Source: Varanus komodoensis (lineage: Eukaryota; Chordata; Lepidosauria; Squamata; Varanidae). Taken from it: a DNA stretch of 64,000 nucleotides. The notes beneath the pieces were generated by a model. That model ran no database searches. It saw nothing but the letters and a program-made list of their open reading frames with translations, and was not told the DNA's origin. Every line of letters begins with the position of its first letter. Within the stretch, counting starts at the first letter, position 1. Made by a program: the position numbers and the translations under genes. This document shows positions 21,401 through 28,499 of this stretch, one piece after another. Location: contig NW_025335268.1 in NCBI RefSeq assembly GCF_004798865.1, positions 38,393,485-38,457,484 on the forward strand, in the 5' to 3' direction.

Positions 21401-22795
21401 CCTTGACTATGGGTTTAACTGTTCTGCTGAAATTTACAGCTTTTACAATGGCTGCTTTTTATTCCTGTAGTTGTTCTAGATATTTACTTTTTCTTATTGT
21501 ACTGGATGCTCCCTAGACCTTTTAAAGAAAGTCAGGGAGGCAAGGCAAACATTCTAACACCTCCAACCAATTTGGGGGGGGGGGGGGGCAAGAATTGGGT
21601 ATGTAACTTAAGTAGAAGCCCTCTCTTGTCCTGTCACCCCCATGTTAGGTACAGTGTATGTTGCCAAACAAACACAAAACTTTAGTAATATGGGGAGTGA
21701 TTGTGTGCCCTTGAATCAGTTGAAACACTAGTAAATGATCAACCAGAGTCTGGATCTAATCCCATGATTCAAAACAGAGTTTTGGGTTTGTGTTTTGGGA
21801 TTAACATAAAATAAGAAAAGCAATTGTCCTATCATAAATTACAAGTAACTTGGAAAATCAGCTTCACCAGCTGCAGTGTGAATAACAGTCTGTGCATGAC
21901 TATGCCTTACTATTCATAAGTGTGCATTCAAATTCATGCGTGGTAAAGAAAGGCTAATGTTCACCTCCCTGCATATTTTGAACATAGCAGCAGGATCTGA
22001 AGACTGAATAATTCTAACTCTAGCACAGATTCAGCCCCACTGATTTTGGACCTACTAAATACGAATCCAACCTCATTTCCAGTTTATACCTAACAAATGA
22101 TGCAGTCCTAACCAGCTAGTCCTAAGTAGAACTCAACAGGACTTCAAGCAGTGGCATCGGTGAAGTGCTGCAGAAAGACCTGGAAAACAAAAAGCAAGCT
22201 ACTGGGCACCTTTGAACGGCTTCAGTTAGCCAGAGGGCACTGCATCCCTACCTGCATCTTATCACTACAACTAGGCTGAACTTTTTGCTTGGTGGGAGGT
22301 TTGGTGTCGGTGCTTCTGCACCTTAAAGGCTGAGTGGTATGTGAAATGCACAAGAGGCACCTTTCTCCACCACAGCACATGACGACAAAAGCTGAGGTTA
22401 GAGCTGCCGTGAGGCAGTTAGCAGCAGAGGAGCCTTAACTTATTTATTTGTGGGGCAATTCTACATCACCACCTCCATGGGTTCGACGGTAACGCTACAG
22501 AGAAGTCGTAGCATTCCACGGGAATCTTTAATAAGGTCTCTCACACTCACGCGCCCCGAAGGCGCTCCCAGAAGAATCCCTGCTGCGGATATTGCACTTT
22601 AGAAAACACTGCCAGTCCAAACCCTGTCAGTCGAGCCGTGCACCAGCAGGGCAGGACTGGCGTCCATACCTCTGCTTCTAGCGAGGCCGCCGTGGCGGTG
22701 GGTGGGAGCAGCAGCGGCGCGTTGCTAGTCACGTCGATGAGCCTGGAGCAGGCAGAACCTGCGCGGGAGCCGCCGCTGCCGCCAGCGCTTCTCAT
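312..22795 (-). CDS. CCDC170: CCDC170, coiled-coil domain protein 170 (partial gene, several exons)
   Basis: Split gene on the minus strand, incomplete because the C-terminal exons lie beyond the left edge. Reading 8765-8896, 5019-5275, 3377-3521 and 312-497 in order gives a continuous, charged, heptad-rich protein. It aligns without length gaps to the N-terminal third of human CCDC170 as I recall it: VAREQLCHYRNAAE against ITREELLQYRDAAE, DLKAEVGSYKEND against ELKAEMESYKENN, and NVHEMELKANRETIMRL against NVHEMEAKASRETIMRL. Exon phases agree (0/0, 0/2, 2/0, 0). The human protein is a roughly 715-residue coiled-coil protein associated with Golgi microtubules and located next to ESR1. Two further 5' exons (18005-18112 and 22670-22795) are candidates whose phases fit but whose sequences I do not recognise. 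Confidence 0.9.
1045..1290 (+). repeat. Degraded L2-like LINE fragment
   Basis: The plus strand reads GAGGGTAACAAAAAGGAGGG followed by a codon run resembling RRAFSAVPP-LEW. This corresponds to the RRRAFSAVAPKLWNALP block near the C-terminus of the L2 reverse transcriptase at 13.5-15.5 kb. Several indels; old. Confidence 0.4.
1500..1765 (+). repeat. Degraded L2-like LINE fragment (reverse-transcriptase region)
   Basis: Around 1605-1640 the text for FLDLSVAVDP parallels the VLLDLSAAFDT catalytic block of the L2 copy at 13.5 kb. It is followed by the equivalent of the glycine-rich LQW segment. Highly mutated. It lies after, not before, the C-terminal piece at 1045-1290, so the two are separate or rearranged insertions. 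Confidence 0.4.
3377..3521 (-). CDS. CCDC170: CCDC170 coding exon (SRQHSEFITQL...)
   Basis: The exon is 145 nt (phase 2 in, phase 0 out). The acceptor is TCCTATTAG; the peptide begins KYLNESESVKIQ and ends PQEHLLSK. SRQHSEFITQL matches human CRKHEEFLTQL at the same distance from its neighbours. The donor is AAAG/GTTTTT, which departs from the GTRAGT consensus at positions 3-5. It is nevertheless the only GT that keeps length and phase, so either splicing is weak here or the true edge is slightly different. Confidence 0.85.
3522..5018. other. CCDC170 intron
   Basis: AT-rich, with an old LINE tail at about 3960-4182. Nothing else was recognised. Overlapping minus-strand frames at 4199-4613 have no splice sites or homology I can defend. 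Confidence 0.5.
3960..4182 (+). repeat. Old LINE 3' end with (AAATA)n tail
   Basis: T-rich stretch followed by TCTGCTTAGAGGGCCCTTGG and then AATAAATCCATAAATAAATAA. This is the general form of L2/SINE 3' ends elsewhere in the window (a G/C-rich hairpin-like block, then short AATA repeats). The family assignment is tentative. Confidence 0.35.
5019..5275 (-). CDS. CCDC170: CCDC170 coding exon (ILDLKSTLASKD...)
   Basis: The 257-nt exon enters in phase 0 after the acceptor TTTTTATAG and leaves in phase 2 at CAG/GTAAGG, a strong donor. It encodes about 85 residues of coiled coil: DISIQDLKAEVGSYKEND, then QSSLLSSMQSRLQEMEKE, then QENLELKEKVHEQEVQI. The register matches human CCDC170 (CQELKAEMESYKENN, KSSLLTSLRDRVQELEEE, KENQELKKKV) without gaps. 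Confidence 0.92.
5480..6480 (+). mobile_element. Degraded L2-clade LINE (reverse-transcriptase region)
   Basis: Collinear with the better copy at 13.5-15.5 kb. It contains the counterparts of HCDKFAQHF near 5512, of the TINHGILLDR block near 5960-5990, of NTYVKLLGEVIW near 6128, and of MRANKLQLNPDEEEVLLVGG at 6253-6310. Many frameshifts and stops split it across frames, so it is a dead, old, 5'-truncated copy in CCDC170 intron sequence, in the antisense orientation relative to that gene. Confidence 0.8.
8549..8574. repeat. Short perfect hairpin within a GAAGTAGTCT repeat
   Basis: CTATACTTCAG (8549-8559), a four-base loop TAGT, then CTGAAGTATAG (8564-8574) form an 11-bp perfect stem. The unit GAAGTAGTCT recurs just upstream (8520-8550), so this looks like local replication slippage rather than a gene element. 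Confidence 0.6.
8765..8896 (-). CDS. CCDC170: CCDC170 coding exon (DSPVAREQLCHYRNAAE...)
   Basis: The 132-nt exon is in phase 0 at both ends. The acceptor is TGTTTTCACCAG; the peptide is GAHNYILLDSPVAREQ... ending in VKYECAQAE; the donor is GCAGAG/GTAGGT. It matches the human N-terminus NHHTYFSESPITREELLQYRDAAENARSELAATLVKFECAQSE (quoted in parts, from memory). A second donor with the same AGAG/GTAGGT sequence lies 18 nt downstream and would add VGFETE in frame. There is no Met in this exon before the conserved block, so an upstream exon must supply the start. Confidence 0.92.
8965..9215 (+). repeat. Degraded L2-like LINE fragment
   Basis: The plus strand reads DYLDSFQFGFQIGFRTDNLIAL, parallel to DYLDPLQSGFRPGYGTESALVAL of the L2 at 14.1 kb (compared in part). 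It then jumps to the GLGSKML and W region. Internally deleted and frameshifted. It starts about 70 bp from the acceptor side of the CCDC170 exon. Confidence 0.55.
9362..9373. repeat. Poly(G) run
   Basis: A G homopolymer followed by (TTTG) units. Similar long G runs occur near 10221 and 21577. Length calls in such runs are unreliable. Confidence 0.6.
10548..10785 (-). mobile_element. BovB/RTE-like LINE 3' end
   Basis: On the minus strand this encodes GKIEGRGRSPMRWIDSL then ELSRTVKNRMFWRAFTHRV. This is the typical C-terminal end of BovB-type reverse transcriptases (KIEGKRRRGRQRMRWLD..., VKDREAWHAAVHGV). The 3' tail is at the left (AATAATAATAA on the plus strand). 5'-truncated. Confidence 0.7.
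10943..11469. mobile_element. Solo LTR of an LTR retrotransposon (fossil)
   Basis: Starts TGTCAGG and ends CCTGACA, a perfect 7-bp terminal inversion of the TG...CA type. The flanks AGCTG (10938-10942) and ATCTG (11470-11474) may be a 5-bp target duplication with one change. The body contains three imperfect tandem units of about 85-93 bp, beginning near 11054, 11147 and 11232. No internal gag-pol-like sequence is attached. Family undetermined (Gypsy-like or ERV); old, with no coding capacity. Confidence 0.6.
12088..12340 (+). mobile_element. Partial LTR related to the solo LTR at 10.9 kb (fossil)
   Basis: TGTCACAATCTGAGG and the following block (GGGCTCCATCTGCTGGC..., TTACAGGATTA) align with the 5' part of the LTR at 10943-11469. 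It has a TATA-like CTATTTAAG at 12211 and an AATAA-type signal near 12248. The right end is not clear. Broken, old. Confidence 0.5.
12669..12999. mobile_element. Non-autonomous hAT-type DNA transposon, CpG-rich
   Basis: The left end CAAAGTCCTCGAACT and right end AGTTTGAGGACTCCTG are inverted copies. The left arm continues ATGGCCCGCAGGCTGG..., the pattern of vertebrate hAT (Charlie-like) ends. The interior is GC- and CpG-rich with no transposase. I could not find an 8-bp target duplication, which suggests age. Frames on both strands here are by-products of the base composition. Confidence 0.7.
13555..15495 (+). mobile_element. L2-clade LINE, reverse transcriptase nearly intact, 5'-truncated
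   Basis: Encodes an L2-type reverse transcriptase in two frames. Frame 1 (to 14576) has NYRPVANIPFLGKVLERVV, QSGFRPGYGTESALVAL, LLVLLDLSAAFDTINHGI with the catalytic Asp, GVPQGSILSPLLFNIY, and YADDTQLY (active-site YADD). Frame 2 (14452-15312) has MRANKLKLNPDKAEVLLVGG, LATVTHALVTSRLDFCNVL, VQNRAARLLTGTGRY, HWLPIEVRAQFKVLVMTYKA and RRRAFSAVAPKLWNALP. One frameshift near 14.52 kb separates them. The 3' end has a GCCGCCCCGAGGCTTCGGCG block and an (AATA)/(CATA)n tail. The endonuclease domain is missing. This is the youngest-looking L2 in the window. It sits antisense in CCDC170 intron sequence. Confidence 0.93.
15396..15548. repeat. 22-bp perfect inverted repeat at L2 tail
   Basis: The L2 3' UTR block at 15396-15417 recurs as its exact reverse complement at 15527-15548, beyond the (CATA)n tail, with about 109 bp between. 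The second arm is probably a scrap of an oppositely oriented L2 end. Confidence 0.75.
17844..17957 (-). mobile_element. BovB LINE 3' end with target-site duplication
   Basis: On the minus strand it encodes LRGMVEDRKAWRNVVHGVAM, the C-terminal signature of BovB-type RTE elements, then a (CAA)n tail (GTT repeats on the plus strand at 17845-17859). Exact 12-bp copies of ACTACAGGTGCT flank it at 17832-17843 and 17958-17969, marking a clean, fairly young 5'-truncated insertion of about 114 bp. Its right end lies less than 50 bp from the candidate CCDC170 exon at 18005. Confidence 0.88.
18005..18112 (-). CDS. Candidate CCDC170 5' exon
   Basis: A 36-codon block reading YFIFDPTYGFDLKFRETQ... to ...QQKATT. 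It has a good acceptor TTTTCTTCTTTGCAG and a donor ACT/GTAAAT, and is in phase 0 at both ends. That would join exactly to 22670 upstream and 8896 downstream. I do not recognise the peptide in human CCDC170, so it could be a lineage-specific or alternative exon, or a chance match. No other exon was found in this interval. Confidence 0.42.
18545..19165 (+). mobile_element. CR1/L3-like LINE 3' portion, degraded
   Basis: Translation gives fragments such as FWSCHFQKDIVELGRVQQKATK, the CR1-type YWSPYLKKDIDKLERVQRRATK block (shown in part). It is followed by STEERLQYL-LFSLERR and then a 3' part with WNSVPQDA-like text and the GGGTATTAGACAAATTCATGG, CAGAATGCTTGGCCAGACAG motifs usual in squamate CR1/L3 tails. 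Many stops. Confidence 0.65.
20338..20455. mobile_element. hAT-like MITE (CCCTCCAGATGT family)
   Basis: The arms CTTGTCCAACATGGTGCCCTCCAGATGTGTTG and CAACACATCAGAAATGCACTAGTTTGACAAAGGCTGG are imperfect inverted copies around a short centre with CCATTATCCCCAGCTGGGA (arms given in overlapping parts). Related pieces lie at 19165-19262, 25803-25922 and 46060-46205. The superfamily call rests on general resemblance only. Confidence 0.45.
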
Positions 22796-22992
22796 GTTCC
22801 CTTCACTCCTGCACACGGGCGCGCCAGTCCTAAGCTCCTCGGCTTCCAACATGGGCTCAGAACTTTCCCCGGGAAACCGCCCGCGCGCGTCCCACGCGCA
22901 GATTTTGCTAGGCAGCGCCGGTCTCCGTGGCAACGGGCACGCGCCGCGGGGGTTGTTGACAGGAACGTGTTCTCCGGAATTCTCGCGAGAAT
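22540..22992. promoter_or_regulatory. CpG-island promoter of CCDC170
   Basis: GC- and CpG-dense stretch, unlike its AT-rich flanks, at the expected 5' end of CCDC170. Its upstream edge holds the 16-bp palindrome AATTCTCGCGAGAATT (22978-22993). This includes TCTCGCGAGA, a motif known from human CpG-island promoters and bound by BANP. No TATA box is evident. The long frames on both strands (for example 22547-23131) are composition shadows apart from the exon below. Confidence 0.75.
22670..22795 (-). CDS. CCDC170: Candidate first coding exon of CCDC170
   Basis: From ATG at 22795 (A at position -3), 42 codons read MRSAGGSGGSRAGSACSR... to ...ATAASLEAE, followed by a strong donor GCAGAG/GTATGG in phase 0. 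An in-frame ATG at 22852 would add 19 residues. The low-complexity Gly/Ser/Ala sequence is not recognisable, so the splice site and CpG-island position carry the call. Phase 0 fits either the 18005-18112 exon or a direct join to 8896. Confidence 0.5.
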
Positions 22993-22993
22993 T
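22978..22993. promoter_or_regulatory. TCTCGCGAGA palindrome (BANP-type motif)
   Basis: A perfect 16-bp palindrome centred on CG|CG. The core TCTCGCGAGA is a known orientation-independent element of CpG-island promoters. It lies about 180 bp upstream of the candidate CCDC170 start codon. Confidence 0.75.
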
Positions 22994-23565
22994 ACTGAAA
23001 ACAAAAAAAGTGTGTTGCTGCAGTTGCACTTTGGTCGGATTTGTGATTCCCTTCCAGTTATTGAGAAACCGAAAATGTTTCCAGAACTGGGAAGGGGAAA
23101 ACTGACCTTTAAGGTCAAGCTGGAAACACAAAAAGTTGATTAGGCGTAATTAATTCTGATAATTTAAAACGAGAATTAACTTAAAAAAGAGCACAGTCGT
23201 AGTTAAGGCAGGGGGAAAAGCCCTACAACCCACAGCATAGCTCTCTGGATTGTACCCAACATTAATTTGCCTAGTTTGGGTCATTCTAGGCAAATAATTG
23301 AAAAGGCTTTCTATATAATATTTTTAGCATTACGAAAAACCTCAGAGGAGTCTCACTGTGTAGCGCACTAGGCATTTCCCCTAAATGTGCCCTACTTGGT
23401 TGTTGGGTTGTTTGTTTAGACCACCTGACTTAAAACAATCTTAATGTGTCAAGTGGCTCTAACCCCAGCGGCCTAAAGCAACTGACCACTTTCATGAAAA
23501 TAATATACAGCTTTGCAAATTACATCCCAAATCTTCTTTATTGTTTTCCTTAATTATGAAAATGA

Positions 23566-23795
23566 GAGCCAGTGTGGTGTAGTGATTAAGAGCATGGGAC
23601 TGGGACTCAGACGATCTGAGTTCTAGTCCCCGCTCAGCCATGGAGCCAACTGGGTGACTTTGGGCCAGTCACAGACACTCAGCCCAACCTACCCCACAGG
23701 GTTGTTGTGGGGATAAGATGGAGGAGGAGAATAATGTAAGCTGCCTTGAGCCCTTTGTAGGAAAAAGGCAGGATATAAATCGAAAAATAAATAAA
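23566..23795 (+). mobile_element. tRNA-derived SINE with (AATA)n tail
   Basis: A tRNA-like head with an A-box-like TGTAGTGATTAAGAGC and a B-box-like GAGTTCTAGTCC. The body is GGGCCAGTCACAGACACTCAG..., and the 3' part CTGCCTTGAGCCCTTTGTAGG-type ends in AAATAAATAAA. Near-identical copies lie at 43384 and 47281; older relatives lie at 48527, 59850 and 61830. Confidence 0.88.
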
Positions 23796-23989
23796 GAACG
23801 GATCTTTATGTTCTATTAAAACACTCAAGCTGGCTCACAGTATAAATGTAAACAACCCATAAAAGCATACATTTTAAAATTCCAGGGAGCAAAGTGTGTT
23901 GTGTGCTCATCAGGTTAAATATCTGACTGAATAAAAAGGACTAAATGAGGCAACAAAGAATCATCAGGAAGTGGGAGAGCAAGAAATTC

Positions 23990-24345
23990 TACAACTAGAT
24001 GTAGCTCTCTGGGCAGTTTACAACAAAGTATAAAAACAGTACAATTATCAGTACAACAGATAATAACAATAAGAATTAATTTAAAATAACATAAAAGGAC
24101 ATTGAAAGACAATTTAAAAGACCCAGACAAGAGTAAAAGGCACCTGGCTAATGGTATCAGGCCCCTGAATGTCCAGAGTGGTCTTTAAAGGCACCTGCAA
24201 AGAGGGCTGTATTAACCTGGCTATGAAAAGATAGCAAATTTGGCACCAGGCAGACTCAGGCTGCACCAGGGAAGTTATTCCAAAGTAGCACAGTTGACTA
24301 GCATAGTTTAAAATGTATTTAACATGCAATTTTGCCAAGATTTCA
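23990..24345 (-). mobile_element. L2-clade LINE 3' relic, minus orientation
   Basis: Old copy. The segment GGCACCAGGCAGACTCAGGC near 24241 corresponds, reversed, to the GGCGCCAGGCAGACC (L2 C-terminal) region of the 13.5-kb copy. The AT-rich part at left is the degraded 3' UTR. Heavily diverged. Confidence 0.5.
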
Positions 24346-25802
24346 GACTGACGTACCATCCTAAAATTACTGCCTCAGAAAATGTCTTATGCTTTCAGTA
24401 TTGGATGTTACTTTATAGTCGATATATTAGAAGAATCAACTCATGATACTTCAACAATATCCTACGAATCATTCATTTCTATATTTCAGTGCTCACTTTT
24501 GAGGAAGTTAGTTCTGATTGTTTTAGAAAACTCTGCTCCTGAAATCCTTTGCTACCTGAGAGCAGCCACCACCTGTTCCCTGTAGTAAGTTCATCATGCT
24601 TTTCATTCTCTGGTAACTCCAACATTCAGTGACTCATAGAGGTTTCTTCCACCTCTATAATCATGCTAGATAGAAAAACAAGTAAAAATAACAAAGGTCC
24701 ATGCATTTTTTTTTCACTCAAACTCAACAGTGACCACACCCAGGGTTGCTCACTTTTTGTTATATGGTAATCATAAATTATACAACAACTGTTCCAATTC
24801 AGTGTATTCATTTCTCAAACATTCATCTCTTTCCATACTTGTCTGTTGGTGGCACAATTTGTAGAAGCAGGAAAAAAGAGTATTTTATGACTTTGCTAGC
24901 TATGTAGGAAAAAACCACAGTGGCACAAAACTATGTTTCCAATAACCTAGTTTCCATTTTAATGACTTGTATCCTGCCACATCCTCCCTGAGCATGTCTT
25001 TTAATAGAATAGATGCACAAAATAAAGATTTTTAAAGCAAATTGGTAAATAATTCATCTTCTATTTTCAACTGCTATTAACTAAGTTAGAATTAATTAAG
25101 ATGAATTTATGAATTTCATTTGAATTCTGGGTCATTTTCCTCAGATATCATATTTCAGGTCATAAAAGTAAGGTTTTGTAAAATCCAGAACACTTCATAA
25201 AAAATCTCAGATAAGACATTAATTCTCCTGTGGAAATTAGAAAGCAATTTCAGTTTTCTGTTTGGGCAAGTTTCCACTGAAGTTCACTATTTATTTTTAA
25301 TTATTTATTGGTAGTAGGAGTGTGGGATTTTCATGACCCTCTTAAATATATTTCAGCTGGCTTTTTCATGTGTGCCAATTTCCTTTCCAAAAGAAGAATT
25401 ATCTCTTCTATTAATAAAAACAGAGAAGGATGGAACAAAGACTTTATTTCTCTCATGGACCACTTTGCCTTGTCTGTGATAATTGCCAGAACCTTGGACA
25501 GGATGTTACGGACAGATTAGAAATGTTTCTTCTGACTAATAGACATCCAAGCACCCTAGATTTATTACAAATTGGTATTATACCCATAACATATGTAAAA
25601 GCCTATTTATAACATTCTTTTAAAAGAAACAAATGCAATAAAAGCATACTAATTGTAGATCACTTCATTGCTTGAAAGGCATTTTTAATCATTTGGAAGA
25701 CCACACTTTTGTAACTAACAATGTCAGTCTAACTTCCCATTAATTTCAGTGAACTTACTCAAAGTAGGAATAATAGACATAGCTCATTATAGTTACAGGA
25801 TC

Positions 25803-25922
25803 TGCTTTCCCCAGCCTGCAAATAGCCTGAACTATAACTCCCATTATCCCCAGGCAGCACAGCCAATGCTGCTGAGATGATGGGAACTGTAGCCCATCAC
25901 ATCTGCAAGGTACCAAGATGTT
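25803..25922. mobile_element. hAT-like MITE relic
   Basis: TTTCCCCAGCCTGCAAATAG... and its inverted partner ...CACATCTGCAAGGTACCAAGA flank CCATTATCCCCAGGCAGC. Same family as 20338-20455 and 46060-46205. Confidence 0.4.
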
Positions 25923-26683
25923 CCACAGAATTATATTTCATTGTTTCTCTGTCTAGAATTTGAATAGAACAAATTCAAGCATTTGCTAAGCACCCAGTGT
26001 ACAGGAACTATGGTTTCTGATATATATGAGTGTATGCATTCTCTTTGTGTGATTATCACTTCTGCAAGGCTGGATCTCATGCTACACTGGTAATGTTTGA
26101 AACATTTAACTGTCATGGGATCCCAAGCACTTAGCACGTGTATTTTCCTGTGCGGTGGGAACACAAAGTACACAAATAAAAATACCTTTGGGTGTGCTGT
26201 ATCACCGCTATCAAAATTCACATTGTTAAGCTCTGTGACAAAGTTCTTTTTTTGGTTACATCTTGATAAAACAAACTATGTTGCTGTCTAAAACTGCTCT
26301 CAGAGCCTATCATAAAGGATTAATGTAACTACAATATAGAGGTGCAAGCAGTATCCTAAGATCACATAGTGGACAGAAACATCCAGTACTGTCCTCAGAA
26401 TTAAGATATCCAAGTGGAGGGAAAGTAAGACCATCCCATGGCCCTCAGCAAACCCCACCAAGCTGTCTTCCACTCCTGTAGGGCAAACTAGATGTAACAT
26501 TTAAAGGTGTAACTAGGACAAGCATCTTTTTTTCTGTTCTTTTTTTAAACAGCATGTACAGAAGACCCTGAAAAGCAAAACAGACATTGCACACAGAAAA
26601 CTCAGAGTACACTGTTATTGAGTGGACTAAACATATAATTACAAAATTTAAAAATCATGACATCAAAGAAATTTCTAGCATAG

Positions 26684-27491
26684 AGAAAATGATTAAAAGA
26701 TTATATGATTTCTTACTTGACAGGAAAATGGAAGAGGAACAGGTTAAGGAAACTGATAACATGGGCACAAAATTTTGGATATAATATTGAATTAGAAAAG
26801 TGGCAAAAGCTATGGGAGAGAAATATTAAGGTAACATTAGCAACTTCGTATAAAGAAAATTTATATAAAATGTTTTATAGATGGTATCTGTTGCCAAGTC
26901 GATTAGCTAAGATGTTTCCAAATATGTCAAATGGATATTGGAAATGTAAACATAAAGTGGATACTTTTTACCATATGTGGTGGACCTGTGACAATATGAA
27001 AAAGTATTGGATTAAAATACATAAATGGCTTGAAGAAATGCTACAAAACCCCTTAGCTTTTAAACCTGAAGTTTTCTTACTAGGCATTATACTGGAAGAT
27101 ATTAGCAAACAAGAAATGTATTTGATGTTACATGTAATCACAGCGGCGAGGATTGCATTTGCTCAACACTGGAAAAGTGAGGAATTACCCACCAATGAAC
27201 TGATTTTAAAAAAGATTCTGGACTGTGCAGAAATGGATAGACTGACTTTATCACTGAAGGAGAAAGAAGATACTGACTTCTATCAAACTTGGGATCTTTT
27301 TTATGATTGGCTGGAGAAACGGGACTTGGCTTAGACTTAAAGATGCTTTTAAGTTATTATAAATTGATTTGAATATGACTATAGAATGTTAAAAGATATG
27401 TAGTAGGGGACTGACCCAGTACGTCCGACGTATTTGATGATTGATGTCTTTAGTATTAGTTTAAAATCTTAATAAAATCTTTTTTTAAAAG
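26684..27491 (+). mobile_element. 5'-truncated L1 LINE with 17-bp target-site duplication
   Basis: Encodes the C-terminal part of L1 ORF2: WAQNFGYNIELEKWQKLWE, NLYKMFYRWYLLPSRLAKMF, CKHKVDTFYHMWWTC (zinc-knuckle-like CxxC...HxxxxC), and MLHVITAARIAFAQHWK, ending WLEKRDLA at 27334. A frameshift near 26760 separates the first 30 or so codons. A short 3' UTR and AATAAAATC(T)n-A-rich tail follow. The exact 17-bp direct repeat AGAAATTTCTAGCATAG at 26667-26683 and 27492-27508 marks the insertion ends. Confidence 0.93.
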
Positions 27492-28499
27492 AGAAATTTC
27501 TAGCATAGCCGACATCTAGACATTGTAGTTTTATACACAGGAAGATTTGTTGGCATAGAGAAGTATTTAACACTCCACTTGCAATGCAAAGTAGCATAGT
27601 TCAAACAGGTATAGTACATCACCTGCTATTTGTCTGAAGTAGTTCATGGTATGTCTTTGAAAATTTCTCAGAATGTCAACTGGAGGACTGGGAACAACCA
27701 CCAGCCTGTAGATGAATCTCACTTATTTTCAGAGATTCCTTTCAAAATGACTGCTCTGAAGTTCCCATGTGCTATAGAACCAGACAGAGAAGTCACAGAG
27801 GTAAGCAGAAATTTTTGCAGCTTCATTTTATTCAGCTGATGCGACTTGGTTAGTTTAATCCCATCATATTTTGCTGTCTCCTCCAGTTTTTCTTTTTATT
27901 GCTGACCTTTACATATGTGTTGGGGAAAACATTATTCCTTTTTCAGCAGCTACTTTTAGCTTCTATCTCACAGATTCCTACGCTCTGAAAGGAAACAGGT
28001 CCCTTCATCCTTCCAGCTTACAGTTGATTTAAATGATGTGCCCTTTTCTTTGATGCAAAGACATTTGACTCCTCCAAGATGAAAAAGTTAAACCATTCCA
28101 TACTGGATAAGGAAGAATGAGCAAAGTAGGAACAAGATGATCTAAGAATTCATTTGGATGTTTTCTATGGTGTGATTGCAAAAAGAAGATTGTGCAACTG
28201 GAAAAGGTGCACTAAAAGATGACCAAAATATTTAAGGAGCAAGAGCAACTCCCCTCTGAGAAAAGTTAACAATGACTGGTTTGTTCTGTCCTCAAAAACC
28301 ACAATAGAAACAACACTGACTGGATTTGCACAATGCAAAAAGTAAACAACAATTTTTTAAAAAAGAAAACCACACACAATTTCTTGCTGTGTTGTCCAAA
28401 CCCAGTAGTGATTGTCAACCACAATAATACCCAACCATTTGTTCTAGGGTTTCTCCCAATTATGATTTTTTGGTCATTCAAACTTGGACAACACAGCAT

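Larger units (their letters stand above)
18113..22669. other. CCDC170 first-intron region
   Basis: Contains a CR1 relic (18545-19165), hAT-like MITE pieces (about 19165-19262 and 20338-20455) and the dispersed TCCACTCAGAAG-type short repeat near 20690. From 19.3 to 20.3 and 20.7 to 22.5 kb there is no gene or repeat that I can name. Confidence 0.45.

Noticed and set aside
22547-23131. 194-codon and 155-codon open frames on both strands in the first CpG island
   Set aside because: GC-rich composition creates long frames. Only the short exon ending at the 22670 donor has splice support.
23590-23640. Possible tRNA gene
   Set aside because: A and B boxes belong to the head of a SINE with a body and AATA tail; no cloverleaf gene is present.
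26587-26683. Upstream part of the frame that leads into the L1
   Set aside because: It lies outside the target-site duplication; the L1 starts at 26684.
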